A stretch of DNA of 64,000 nucleotides from Nitrospira moscoviensis (GTDB lineage Bacteria > Nitrospirota > Nitrospiria > Nitrospirales > Nitrospiraceae): the NCBI RefSeq assembly GCF_001273775.1, contig NZ_CP011801.1, positions 3,574,001 to 3,638,000 of the forward strand, read 5' to 3'. Made by a program: the position numbers and the translations under genes. A model generated the notes under the pieces. It made no database searches. It saw nothing but the letters and a program-made list of their open reading frames with translations, and was not told the origin of the DNA. This document shows positions 1-8,472 of this stretch, piece after piece. The number at the start of each line of letters is the position of its first letter. The stretch's first letter is position 1.

Positions 1-424
1 CGGTGGAGGTTTCACTCGCTTGCACGTAGACCGCCTTGATAGCCGGGTCCTTCTTCAAGGCATCGGCCACGAGCTGCGGGTTGACCGCGTGGCCCCATTC
101 GACCTTGATTTCGGTGGCCTGAACGCCGAAGGTCTTGCACAGCTTGCCCCAGCGCTCGCCGAACTTGCCGCCGTTCACGAAGAGCGCTTTGTCGCCGGGC
201 GAAAGAAAATTGGAGACGGCTCCTTCCATCCCGCCCGTCCCGGAGGAGGCCAACATCAGCACGTCGTTGCGGGTCTGGAACAACCACTTCAACCCCTCGC
301 GCACTTCCGCAAAGATCGGGTCGAATTCCGGAGCCCGATGGTGGATCATCGGCCGCGCCATCGCCAACAGCACTTCCGGTGGCACGGGTGTGGGCCCCGG
401 CGCCAACAAATACCGCTTCAACAT
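1..424 (-). CDS. Class V aminotransferase, partial (3' end outside window)
   Basis: The minus strand reads an open frame from ATG at 424 to the window edge, about 141 codons. It begins MLKRYLLAPGPTPVPPEV and continues with MIHHRAPEFDPIFAEV, FQTRNDVLMLASSGTGGMEG and FVNGGKFGERW. These are the N-terminal signatures of the alanine/serine-glyoxylate aminotransferase (class V, PLP-dependent) family: the LxPGPTPVP start, the HHR segment and the SGTGGMEA-type cofactor phosphate loop. A GGAGGA ribosome-binding site precedes the start. The PLP lysine lies beyond the window, so the exact substrate (alanine, serine or phosphonoacetaldehyde-type) cannot be decided. Confidence 0.88.
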   Translation of the reverse strand, partial: MLKRYLLAPGPTPVPPEVLLAMARPMIHHRAPEFDPIFAEVREGLKWLFQTRNDVLMLASSGTGGMEGAVSNFLSPGDKALFVNGGKFGERWGKLCKTFGVQATEIKVEWGHAVNPQLVADALKKDPAIKAVYVQASETST

Positions 425-648
425 TGATCGATCCTCCTTCGGTGATATCCGGTGGGAAGCCGTCAGAAAAGAGCCGGTACGCTATCACCGGCGCCCGGAA
501 ACTGTCAAGAAATCACAAACGCAACCAGCGAAGTTTTCAGGGCGTTTTTACGGCCTTTCTCCGGTATGCTCGCGCACCAGCTAGTTGCTAATCCGCCCGC
601 CCGACGCGATCCGCTACCAAAGATGGCCGGGTTGACACGTCCATTTTC

Positions 649-677
649 TTGACAACCGAACGACTCATCGATAGTCT
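649..677 (+). promoter_or_regulatory. Putative sigma70 promoter of the lytic transglycosylase gene
   Basis: TTGACA at 649-654 is followed after exactly 17 bases by TAGTCT at 672-677, about 48 bases before the start at 725. The -35 box is consensus and the -10 box weak. The rest of the 300-base gap between the divergent genes shows no other convincing feature. Confidence 0.45.
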
Positions 678-724
678 AGCCAAATCCTGCACGCGATTGC
701 ATCAAGAATCATGAGGTTCATGTG

Positions 725-2011
725 ATGTTATCTGTCCGTCCCGGCGCCTTCTTACTTCCCATTTGTTTTGCGCTCCTTCCGCTCGGTGTTCTGCAGCCAT
801 CGACAGGCTGGGCACAGAGTGCGGCTCTTGACCAGACCGTCGCTGAGCCGCAGCAGGAAGAGGACGACGTTGACGCGAACCTTGTTCCATTAGAGCCGGA
901 ATTGACGGTCGTTCCTCCGGACGGTGCGGCGGCGGACGACAAGCCGCACAATCCCGGCGACGCCATCGGGCAAGCCTCCACCTCTGGAGAGACTTCGCCG
1001 GAAGCCGCCGATGTCGCCCAATCGACCGCCGCCGCGACGGCGTACAACATTCCCGTCGTCATCGACCCGACGGTTCAAAGCCACATCCATTTCTTCAATA
1101 CTTCCATTCGAAGCCGCTTCGAGCAATGGTTGACGCGGCTGAGCCGGTATCGGCCCTTAGTGGAGAATATCTTCGCGGAGTTCAATCTGCCGAGCGACTT
1201 GGTTTACCTCTCGCTGGTGGAAAGCGGCTTCAATCCCTATGCCTATTCGCGCGCCAAGGCGACCGGCCCCTGGCAGTTCATGAAGGGGACCGGCAAGCTC
1301 TATGGCCTGCGGATCGATCATTACGTCGATGAGCGCCGCGACCCGATTAAATCCACCGTCGCCGCCGCCCGTTATCTGCGGGATCTCTACGATTTATTCG
1401 GGACGTGGCCGCTGGCGATGGCCGCGTACAACGCCGGAGAAGGGAAAGTCATGCGCGCCCTGCACAAGGCGCAAGCGGAAACGTTCTGGGACATTTCCAA
1501 GACCAAACTGATCCGCCGCGAGACCAAGCAATACGTGCCCCGGATCATGGCCGCCACCGTCATCGCCCGGAATCCGGATCAATATGGATTCAGCCAAGAA
1601 CCGGTGGCCCCCCATCAGTTCGAAGAAGTGGTGGTCACCCGGCCCCTGCACTTCCGCGCGATCGCCAATACCACCGGCATTCCGTACGAAGAGCTTCGTC
1701 TCCTCAATCCGGAATTGCGGCGCGACGCCACTCCTCCCGATGACTCGGCTTATCATTTGAAGGTGCCGGTGGGCACCAGCGCAAAGGTCCTTCAATTGCT
1801 TGACCGGGTCCCCACATATAAGTTCCCTCCTCTCCCGGCCAAGAGCCGCCAGGTCAAGACCGACACGTCGCGCTGGTATAAAGTGCGCGTCGGGGACACC
1901 TTGGAGAAGGTCTCGAAGCGTTTCCGCATTCCACTGAAGACCTTGAAGGCCCGCAACAACCTGTCCGGCTCCATCATCAGGCCGGGAGAATTCCTGATCA
2001 TCGCCCACTGA
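725..2011 (+). CDS. Membrane-bound lytic murein transglycosylase D-like protein (SLT + LysM)
   Basis: The 428-aa protein has an N-terminal signal peptide (MLSVRPGAFLLPICFALLPL), then an acidic Pro-rich linker. A family 1 lysozyme-like SLT domain spans about residues 125-260, with the catalytic-Glu segment LSLVESGFNPYAYSRAKA, then ATGPWQFMKGTGKLYGL and MAAYNAGEGKV. A degenerate and a clear C-terminal LysM repeat (YKVRVGDTLEKVSKRF) would bind peptidoglycan. It should cleave glycan strands in the periplasm. GTG at 722 precedes ATG 725; I chose the ATG because of its spacing from GAGG. It has its own promoter and no operon partner. Confidence 0.9.
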   Translation: MLSVRPGAFLLPICFALLPLGVLQPSTGWAQSAALDQTVAEPQQEEDDVDANLVPLEPELTVVPPDGAAADDKPHNPGDAIGQASTSGETSPEAADVAQSTAAATAYNIPVVIDPTVQSHIHFFNTSIRSRFEQWLTRLSRYRPLVENIFAEFNLPSDLVYLSLVESGFNPYAYSRAKATGPWQFMKGTGKLYGLRIDHYVDERRDPIKSTVAAARYLRDLYDLFGTWPLAMAAYNAGEGKVMRALHKAQAETFWDISKTKLIRRETKQYVPRIMAATVIARNPDQYGFSQEPVAPHQFEEVVVTRPLHFRAIANTTGIPYEELRLLNPELRRDATPPDDSAYHLKVPVGTSAKVLQLLDRVPTYKFPPLPAKSRQVKTDTSRWYKVRVGDTLEKVSKRFRIPLKTLKARNNLSGSIIRPGEFLIIAH

Positions 2012-2054
2012 CAGGGTTCACGGATCCGTGAGTCTCACAGGCCCTGCGCTGGGG

Positions 2055-2825
2055 CTACTTCTTATCGGGTTGTGGTGCTGAAGGAGGAGCTGGCTCAGCG
2101 GGAGCGGGGTCCGGTGACTTCTTGACTTCGAGCGCCTTGATCCGGATCGCCGCTTCGCCGGCAAACGGACTGTTGGGGTAGGTCTTCATCAGCTCTTGAT
2201 AGTGCGCCAGCGCGCCTTCCGGTCTGGACTGGCTTTCTTCCAACCTGGCCAGTTCAAACAACGCATGGTCCCGATTCAACGAGCCGGGAATGTCCAGGAT
2301 CGTCGAGAAGGCTTTCGCGGCCTGATCGCGGTCGCCTTTCAACTGATAGGCATAAGCCAGTTTCTGATGCACCAGCCCCAACAAAGAGGTGTTGTGGCCG
2401 TACATCGCGATGAACCGCTTGTAAGCGTCGATCGCGGCGTCCACTTCGTTGGCTTGGAGCAATGAATTGCCCAAATTGAAGAGGGCCAGCGGCGCGGCAG
2501 GGGTGCGGGGATATTCTTCGACGACCTTCTTATAAAGCGCGATCGCCTCTTTCAGATTGGCGTCCGCCTTCTTCGGATCATCGCTGGGCCTGGTCAAATA
2601 GTGGAGGGTCGCCTCCCGCTGCAAATCTTCCGCCTTGCCGGCCGTCTGCGCGTCGTACCACAAGACGCCGCCGACGATACCGCCGGCCAGCACAATCAAC
2701 AGCAGTCCCACCAAGAGAGGGCGCCGATATTCCCTCAGGCCGTACAGCCAGTGCTCCAGGCCGCTGACGAGATGGGCTTCGTCAACCGGCAGGGTTCTCG
2801 GTGGCACTTTGATTCGATACGACAT
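2055..2825 (-). CDS. Membrane-anchored tetratricopeptide protein (YfgM/TPR_21-like)
   Basis: A 256-aa protein with a short cytoplasmic N terminus, one transmembrane helix (about residues 36-58, PLLVGLLLIVLAGGIVGGVLWY) and then TPR-type helical repeats, for example APLALFNLGNSLLQANEVDA and HALFELARLEESQSRPEGAL. The tail is Pro/Ala-rich. This is the topology of YfgM-like envelope chaperone-associated proteins, but that specific role is an inference. The start MSYRIKVPP (2825) is preferred over the upstream MSARTM because the family begins shortly before the membrane segment. It lies convergent to the transglycosylase. Confidence 0.75.
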   Translation of the reverse strand: MSYRIKVPPRTLPVDEAHLVSGLEHWLYGLREYRRPLLVGLLLIVLAGGIVGGVLWYDAQTAGKAEDLQREATLHYLTRPSDDPKKADANLKEAIALYKKVVEEYPRTPAAPLALFNLGNSLLQANEVDAAIDAYKRFIAMYGHNTSLLGLVHQKLAYAYQLKGDRDQAAKAFSTILDIPGSLNRDHALFELARLEESQSRPEGALAHYQELMKTYPNSPFAGEAAIRIKALEVKKSPDPAPAEPAPPSAPQPDKK

Positions 2826-2949
2826 GGTACGTGCGCTCAATCCGTACTCAGATTGAAACTGGCCCCTCTTGATTAGAACCTGTGCCTTATACTAAGGATG
2901 CTGGTCCGTGTCAATGCACCGCTCTCACGAGCAGACCGTTGAGAGAGGG

Positions 2950-2979
2950 TTCTCTAGTCCCTAATTCTCTAGTCCCTAA
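2950..2979. repeat. 15-bp perfect tandem duplication just before bioF
   Basis: The 15-mer TTCTCTAGTCCCTAA occurs twice back to back (2950-2964 and 2965-2979), ending two bases before the bioF ATG. It replaces any recognisable Shine-Dalgarno sequence. It may be a simple slippage duplication. Confidence 0.8.
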
Positions 2980-2980
2980 A

Positions 2981-4141
2981 ATGTTTCGCCACAAGCTTGA
3001 TCAACTTGCCGCTCACTCCCTCACCCGGCGCCTGACAGGATTATCGTCGGCCACCGGGCCGACGGTGCAGTTCTCCGGCCGCCGGGTCATCCTCTTGTCA
3101 TCGAACGATTACTTGGGCCTGGCCACTCACCCCGAAGTCGTGCAGGCCTCGGTGGAGGCGACGCAACGTTACGGCGCCGGCGCCGGCGCATCGCGTCTCG
3201 TCTCCGGCACGCTCCCGCCGCATCAGGAACTGGAATCCACGATTGCCGCGTTCAAACAGACGGACGCGGCGCTCGCCTTCAGCTCCGGCTATTTGGCGAA
3301 TCTTGGCGTCATTGGCTGTCTGATTGGCCGCGGCGGGCTGATTCTGGCCGATCGCCTCTGTCATGCCAGCTTGATCGATGGCTGTCGCCTGTCAGGAGCG
3401 ACTTTCCGGGTCTATCGACATGCCGACAGTGCGCATGTCGAAGCGCTCCTCAGACGCAGACAGCCGGGCCGGCCGACGCTGATTGTGACCGACGGTCTCT
3501 TCAGCATGGATGGCGATCTGGCTCCCCTCCCGGAATTGGCGGCGCTGGCTCGACGGTACGATGCCACGCTCTACGTGGATGACGCCCACGGCACAGGCGT
3601 GATGGGTGAGACGGGGCGGGGCACCATCGAACACTTCGCGATGGAATCCGCCATTCCGTTCCATATGGGGACGCTCGGCAAAGCGCTCGGCAGCAGCGGC
3701 GCGTATGTCGCGGGCCCGCAGGACCTGATCGACTATCTCATCAACACCAGCCGCCCGTTTATCTTCACCACCGCTCCTCCGCCTGGCGCCATGGCGGCCG
3801 CAGCGGCGGCGCTCGGCGTCATGCAACACGAGCCGGACCGGCGAGCGAGACTCTGGGCCAATCAGCGGCGGTTCTCGGAAGGCTTGCGCCGTTTGGGCTT
3901 TCGCCTCACCGCCTCGGTCAGCCCGATCCTTCCCCTCCTCGTCGGCACCGCGGCACAGGCGATCGCCTTCGCCGAACAGTTGCTCGCCCACGGCGTGATG
4001 GCTCCCGCAATCCGGCCTCCCACGGTGCCGGACGGCACCAGCCGCATCCGCGTCACCGTCACGTCCGAACATACAGCGGACCAGCTCGACGAAGCGCTGG
4101 TCGCCTTCGAGCGAGCCGGGCGCACAGCCGGCGTGCTGTAA
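2981..4141 (+). CDS. bioF: 8-amino-7-oxononanoate synthase (BioF family)
   Basis: A 386-aa alpha-oxoamine synthase. Visible family motifs are LLSSNDYLGLATHPEV near the N terminus, GAGASRLVSGT, FSSGYLANLG, DRLCHASLIDG, YVDDAHGTGVMGETG and the PLP-lysine segment HMGTLGKALGSSGAYV. It would condense pimeloyl-thioester with alanine in biotin synthesis. No other bio genes are adjacent, so a related oxoamine synthase such as 2-amino-3-ketobutyrate ligase remains possible. The start at 2981 (MFRHKLDQL) matches family length; the upstream frame extension to 2882 looks non-coding. Confidence 0.85.
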   Translation: MFRHKLDQLAAHSLTRRLTGLSSATGPTVQFSGRRVILLSSNDYLGLATHPEVVQASVEATQRYGAGAGASRLVSGTLPPHQELESTIAAFKQTDAALAFSSGYLANLGVIGCLIGRGGLILADRLCHASLIDGCRLSGATFRVYRHADSAHVEALLRRRQPGRPTLIVTDGLFSMDGDLAPLPELAALARRYDATLYVDDAHGTGVMGETGRGTIEHFAMESAIPFHMGTLGKALGSSGAYVAGPQDLIDYLINTSRPFIFTTAPPPGAMAAAAAALGVMQHEPDRRARLWANQRRFSEGLRRLGFRLTASVSPILPLLVGTAAQAIAFAEQLLAHGVMAPAIRPPTVPDGTSRIRVTVTSEHTADQLDEALVAFERAGRTAGVL

Positions 4142-4296
4142 TCTTCCGTTCCACGCGGCCGCGCGCGACATCTTACGGCTATTTGCTTGCTTTCTCGCCT
4201 CGCTATGGCATGATGCACACAGTTCCGTCGCCGACGAACTTCTTAAGCACTACTAGCCAGAGTCGGCGTTTGTCCTCATTCATGACGGAGTAATCG

Positions 4297-5355
4297 ATGG
4301 ATATTTCCAAGCTGCTGACGTTTTCCGTGAAGGAAGGGGCCTCCGACTGCCACATCAGCGCCGGCGAGCCGCCGATGATCCGCATCCACGGGGACCTGAA
4401 GAAGCTGGATCATCCCGCGCTGACTCCCGACGAAACGCATGCGCTCATCTACGACATGATGAACGACGCGCAGCGGAAGAACTTCGAAGAGAAGCGTGAG
4501 TGCGATTTTTCGTTCGAGCTGGGCGACATCGCGCGGTTCCGCGTGAACGTCTTTGTGCAGCAGCGCGGCCTGGGCGCCGTCTTTCGGAACATTCCGACCG
4601 AGATTCTGCCGCTGGAAAAACTCGGCATGCCGCCGGTCATCCGGCAGCTCTGCGACAAGGAAAAGGGATTGATCCTCGTCACCGGTCCGACCGGGTCCGG
4701 TAAATCGACCACCCTCGCCGGCATGGTCGACTATCTGAACAATACGTTCGAGGGCCACATCATCACCATCGAAGACCCCATCGAGTTCGTCCATAAATCT
4801 AAGAAGTGTCTGGTCAATCAACGCGAGCTGGGCGTCCATACCTTGTCGTTCGCCAACGCACTCAAATCCGCCCTTCGCGAAGACCCGGACATTATCCTCG
4901 TGGGCGAAATGCGGGATTTGGAAACGATTCAGCTGGCCTTGACGGCGGCCGAAACCGGTCACCTGGTATTCGGCACGCTGCACACGTCCAGCGCGCCGAA
5001 AACCATCGACCGTATCATCGACGCGTTCCCGCCGTCGCAACAGGCGCAGATCAGAACCCAGCTCTCGGAGGCGCTGGAAGCCGTCATCACACAGACGCTG
5101 CTCAAGAAGAAAGCCGGCGGGCGCGTGGCCGCGCTGGAAATCATGGTCGCCACGACCGCCGTGCGCAATTTGATCCGTGAAGCGAAGCTGCATCAGATTC
5201 CCGGCATCATGCAGGCGAGCCAGAAGGACGGCATGCAGACTATGGATATGGCGCTGCTCGATCTGGCGACGCGCGGCATCGTCCACAAGGCCGAAGCGCA
5301 ATCGCGCAGCATGAACCCGAATTTGTTCGGCTCCGCGGTGAGCGGGGCGGCATAA
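4297..5355 (+). CDS. pilT: Type IV pilus retraction ATPase PilT
   Basis: A 352-aa secretion-superfamily ATPase. It shows the N-terminal KEGASDCHISAGEPPMIRIHG segment, the Walker A loop GPTGSGKSTT, the Asp box EDPIEF, Walker B DIILVGEMRD, the His box TGHLVFGTLHT and the PilT-diagnostic C-terminal AVRNLIREAKLHQIPGIMQ (AIRNLIRE-type). It powers pilus retraction for twitching motility. It is followed 28 bases later by a paralogue in the same orientation, a pilT-pilU pair. Confidence 0.93.
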   Translation: MDISKLLTFSVKEGASDCHISAGEPPMIRIHGDLKKLDHPALTPDETHALIYDMMNDAQRKNFEEKRECDFSFELGDIARFRVNVFVQQRGLGAVFRNIPTEILPLEKLGMPPVIRQLCDKEKGLILVTGPTGSGKSTTLAGMVDYLNNTFEGHIITIEDPIEFVHKSKKCLVNQRELGVHTLSFANALKSALREDPDIILVGEMRDLETIQLALTAAETGHLVFGTLHTSSAPKTIDRIIDAFPPSQQAQIRTQLSEALEAVITQTLLKKKAGGRVAALEIMVATTAVRNLIREAKLHQIPGIMQASQKDGMQTMDMALLDLATRGIVHKAEAQSRSMNPNLFGSAVSGAA

Positions 5356-5383
5356 GCGCAAGAAAGAAGCAGGGAGCGACGGT

Positions 5384-6553
5384 ATGGATATCCGCAGTCT
5401 CTTGAAAGTCATGGTGGACCGCGAAGCCTCCGACCTCTATCTGACCGTCGAGGCTCCGCCGATCTATCGGATTCACGGCGCCACCCAACAGACCGACGCG
5501 CCGCCGTTTACGAACGAACAGCTGGAAGCATTGGCTTTGGCCCTGATGCGCGGCCAGCAGCGGGGCGAGTTCGAAGAAAAGATGGAGATGAACCTCGCGC
5601 TCTACTACAAAGAGCTCGGGCGCTTTCGGGTCAACATCTTCCGGCAGAAGGGCAACGTCGGCTTGGTCTTCCGCCACATCAAGGCCGAGATTCAGACGGT
5701 GGAGCAGCTCCAGCTGCCGCCGATCATCAAAGACATCGCGATGACGAAGCGGGGGTTGGTCCTGGTCGTCGGCGCGACGGGATCCGGTAAATCCACCTCG
5801 CTGGCGGCGATGATCGACCATCGCAACTCCATCCACCCGGGCCACATCATCACCGTCGAAGATCCGATCGAGTTCGTCCATCAGCACAAGAAGTCGATCA
5901 TCACGCAGCGCGAGGTCGGCTTCGATACCCTGAACTTCCAAAACGCCCTGAAGAACACGTTGCGGCAAGCGCCGGACGTCATTCTCATCGGGGAAATCCG
6001 GGACACCGAAACGATGGAGGCTGCGATCACGTTCGCTGAAACCGGCCACCTCTGCATCGGGACACTGCACTCGAACAACGCGAACCAGGCGATCGAGCGC
6101 ATCATGAACTTCTTCCCGGTCGAGCGGCACGCGCAGATCTATCTGCAGCTGTCGTTGAATCTGCGCGCGATCATCAGTCAGCGCCTGATTCCATCCCTCG
6201 ACGGCAAGCGCGTGCCGGCGCTCGAGATCATGCTGGATACACCGCGCATCAAAGATCTGATCAAGAAGGCCGAAGTGGATACGTTGAAGGAAGCGATGGA
6301 GCAGGGCATCGACGAAGGTTGCCAAACCTTCGATCACGTCCTGTTTCAACTGTACAAGGCGAACAAGATCAGCCTGGAGCAGGCGCTGATCAACGCCGAC
6401 AGCGCCAACAACCTGCGCCTGAAGATCAAGTTGGAAGGCCTGAAGGGGGATGACGCCGTCAATGCGCTGCTGGACAAACAGTCCGGCGCCTCGGCCGGCA
6501 ACGCGTTCAAAATCCAAGGATCGGGAAACGTCACGCCGCTGCGCAAGCGTTGA
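5384..6553 (+). CDS. pilU: PilT/PilU-type twitching motility ATPase
   Basis: A 389-aa paralogue of the preceding PilT with Walker A GATGSGKSTS, EDPIEFVHQHKKS, Walker B DVILIGEIRD and TGHLCIGTLHSNNA. The C-terminal region reads LDTPRIKDLIKKAEVD rather than AIRNLIRE, which suits PilU-like accessory retraction motors. An SD-like GGAGCG precedes ATG 5384. The pair probably forms one transcript. The pilU name rests on gene order and the divergent tail, not on a phylogeny. Confidence 0.85.
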   Translation: MDIRSLLKVMVDREASDLYLTVEAPPIYRIHGATQQTDAPPFTNEQLEALALALMRGQQRGEFEEKMEMNLALYYKELGRFRVNIFRQKGNVGLVFRHIKAEIQTVEQLQLPPIIKDIAMTKRGLVLVVGATGSGKSTSLAAMIDHRNSIHPGHIITVEDPIEFVHQHKKSIITQREVGFDTLNFQNALKNTLRQAPDVILIGEIRDTETMEAAITFAETGHLCIGTLHSNNANQAIERIMNFFPVERHAQIYLQLSLNLRAIISQRLIPSLDGKRVPALEIMLDTPRIKDLIKKAEVDTLKEAMEQGIDEGCQTFDHVLFQLYKANKISLEQALINADSANNLRLKIKLEGLKGDDAVNALLDKQSGASAGNAFKIQGSGNVTPLRKR

Positions 6554-6559
6554 CCGCCT

Positions 6560-7081
6560 TCAACGTACCTCGGTCTGCCGCTCCAAATACGCCGCGATTC
6601 TTTCCAGCGCCAGCGCGCTCAGCTTCGAGCCGTACCACGTCGGCATCGTTTCAGCGGGATAGCCCTGGACGATAAACCGGCGGGGCTCCACCACCGACTC
6701 CACCACATATTCGTGAACCGTCTTGGCCTGGCCGCGGTACTCTGGATCCTGAAGCCGTTGCTGGCCCGTTGTCCCGAGCAGCAACGGCGGCCCCACCTGT
6801 CCGTTCGCACCGGGGATCCCGGGAATACTGTGACACACGACGCATCCGGCCTTCGTAAAAATGTCGGCGATCGGCTCGTCACCGGTGACCAAGGGAATCC
6901 GCTCCGGAGACAATGCCCCCGTTGCGGCGGTTGCCACGGCGTCCGGGACACCAGAGGACGGGCTCGGCGTGCGAAGGGTCCACAGGGCGTACAGCAGTAC
7001 CAGTCCGACCACGAGCAGCACGACCGCCCGCTCCGGAATTCCGGAGGGCTGTTCCGGCGGACTAGCGGAGGGAGGTGTCAT
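6560..7081 (-). CDS. Membrane-anchored mono-haem cytochrome c
   Basis: A 173-aa protein with one N-terminal transmembrane anchor (ERAVVLLVVGLVLLYALW) and a periplasmic cytochrome c domain. The haem site is CVVCH, about residue 90, within FTKAGCVVCHSIPGIPGANGQVGPPL. The likely axial Met is in AETMPTWYG near the C terminus. Start MTPPSAS at 7081 is chosen because the longer frame to 7135 overlaps the upstream gene without homology-like sequence. The gene lies just downstream of the FGE-like gene on the same strand; a shared role in electron transfer is only a guess. Confidence 0.85.
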   Translation of the reverse strand: MTPPSASPPEQPSGIPERAVVLLVVGLVLLYALWTLRTPSPSSGVPDAVATAATGALSPERIPLVTGDEPIADIFTKAGCVVCHSIPGIPGANGQVGPPLLLGTTGQQRLQDPEYRGQAKTVHEYVVESVVEPRRFIVQGYPAETMPTWYGSKLSALALERIAAYLERQTEVR

Positions 7082-7121
7082 CAGTGACGGAATAAGATGG
7101 CACCGGCGACGAAGGACGCGA

Positions 7122-7967
7122 TCACTTACCGGCATCCATTGCGCACCGAAAGCCGATGGTCCGGTCTTCGTAGTCCGGCTCCGCGGAAAACCGCGCGGTC
7201 ACGCGCAGGGCGTTGGGGAGGTCCGCCCACGATCCGCCCCGGATCACCCGCTTTTCTCCGCTTGCCGGTCCTGTGGGATTCGCCGCCGGTGACTTTTGAT
7301 AAAATTCACGGTCGTACCAGTCGGCTACCCACTCGGCGGCATTGCCGGCCATGTGGAACAAGCCGTACGGGCTCTTCCCGCCTTCCTTCAGTCCATGACG
7401 GACGCTCATCCCTTCCAGCCCGCTGTTGACCGGCACCAACGTGACCGCTTCACTGACCCACATGCCGCGATTGTAGTTGGCGATGTCGACAAACGGCTGC
7501 ATATGTCCCCAGGGATACCGCCGGCCGTCAGTACCCCTGGCGGCCTTTTCCCATTCCGCCTCGGTGGGCAGACGCTTTCCCGCCCACTTGCAATAGGCGG
7601 CGGCGTCATTCCACGACATCCCCACCGCCGGCAGATCTCCCATTGCCTGCGCCGCTTCGTCGTCCCAGGTGGGAGGGATGTTGCGATTGGCCGATTCGAT
7701 AAATTTCTGGTAGCGGCCGGCGGTGACCTCGAACTGATCAATGTAATAGGCCGGCAACGTCACCGTGTGCTCCGGTCGCTCGTTCGGGAGGCCGTCGTTG
7801 CTGCCCATCAAAAAGGGACCGGCCGGAATCAAAATCATCGGCGCCCCGTCCTTGCCTCGAACCGTCTCGGAACCCGTGCCGTTTTTCGCCACCGGCGTCT
7901 CAGCAGCCAGGACTCCGGAGGCCAGCATGATTAAGAGAATAGACAATCGGATAGACCGGTGTGCCAT
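7122..7967 (-). CDS. Formylglycine-generating-enzyme-like (SUMF1/EgtB/PvdO) secreted protein
   Basis: A 281-aa protein with a signal peptide (LSILLIMLASGVLAAE) and a complete FGE-sulfatase domain: MILIPAGPFLMGSNDG, DQFEVTAGRYQKFI, VGMSWNDAAAYCKWAGKRLPTEAEWEKAARG, GNAAEWVADWYD, VIRGGSWAD and IGFRCAMD. True sulfatase-modifying enzymes need two C-terminal Cys; only a single FRC-type Cys is seen here, so it is probably not a formylglycine generator. Many members act as binding or maturation factors. It is the last chromosomal gene before the element. Confidence 0.85.
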   Translation of the reverse strand: MAHRSIRLSILLIMLASGVLAAETPVAKNGTGSETVRGKDGAPMILIPAGPFLMGSNDGLPNERPEHTVTLPAYYIDQFEVTAGRYQKFIESANRNIPPTWDDEAAQAMGDLPAVGMSWNDAAAYCKWAGKRLPTEAEWEKAARGTDGRRYPWGHMQPFVDIANYNRGMWVSEAVTLVPVNSGLEGMSVRHGLKEGGKSPYGLFHMAGNAAEWVADWYDREFYQKSPAANPTGPASGEKRVIRGGSWADLPNALRVTARFSAEPDYEDRTIGFRCAMDAGK

Positions 7968-8087
7968 ATCGCCTCCTCCTGCCGAGCCCCCTCAGGCTCG
8001 AATCCTCCGACAATCGAGCAGAAGTGTACAGCGCGACCGCCCGCAAACTCAACGGAGCAGGAGGTTTAGAAAAATGGTGCCCCGAGT

Positions 8088-8108
8088 GTGGTGTCCCCAA
8101 CGGGATTC
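8088..8108. repeat. attL: left 21-bp direct repeat copied from the tRNA-Glu 3' end
   Basis: The 21 bases at 8088-8108 (starting GTGGTGTCCCCAACGGG) are identical to 25289-25309, which is the T-arm and acceptor 3' end of the tRNA-Glu gene. Identity stops on both sides. It is the displaced tRNA 3' end left at the far junction after site-specific integration. Confidence 0.85.
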
Positions 8109-8241
8109 AAGGACTTTTGTAATGCAGCCTTTGGCGCTTGGGCCATTCCCTTCCAAGGCGTGGTGCAGGCAGCCTGAAACGGCGGGTACTATGTTCGCAT
8201 TGCCAGCGGATTGGCTGTCAGGAAAACGATTAGAGTGAGCA

Positions 8242-8472
8242 CTAATCCTTTTTTAGCTTCATTTCTCCGTCTGTAAGGCAGAATGCCCGGTCAATAACGC
8301 AAAGAACATTTTTACGAAGAACTACCTCTTGCATCTTATGCGTCGAGGTCCCTGGCACCACTTGTACCCTTCCAATCTGTCTAGCTTGCGCAATAATTTG
8401 TTCGCCCGCAATAGCATCTCTATAGTTTCGATTTACGTTTAGGGCTAACTCTTTTAGTTCTCTTCTTCCCAT
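8242..8472 (-). CDS. Small protein at the end of the helicase/Dcd-like operon
   Basis: A 76-aa frame starting MGRRELKELAL at 8472, preceded by GGGAGG at good spacing. It overlaps the 3' end of the Dcd-like gene by about 50 bases, so translation is probably coupled. The sequence is basic, with a possible short beta-rich middle (IGRVQVVPGTSTHKMQEVVL). I recognise no family. A longer start at 8514 exists but lacks a ribosome-binding site. Confidence 0.5.
   Translation of the reverse strand: MGRRELKELALNVNRNYRDAIAGEQIIAQARQIGRVQVVPGTSTHKMQEVVLRKNVLCVIDRAFCLTDGEMKLKKD

Noticed and set aside
4276..6517. Long minus-strand open frames opposite the two pil ATPase genes
   Set aside because: They mirror the plus-strand coding frames, lack ribosome-binding sites and have Arg/Gln/His-rich composition typical of antisense shadows in GC-rich DNA.
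7900..8240. Small frames spanning attL
   Set aside because: They cross the integration junction and have no start signal; the only meaningful frame here is the predicted attP tail of the integrase.
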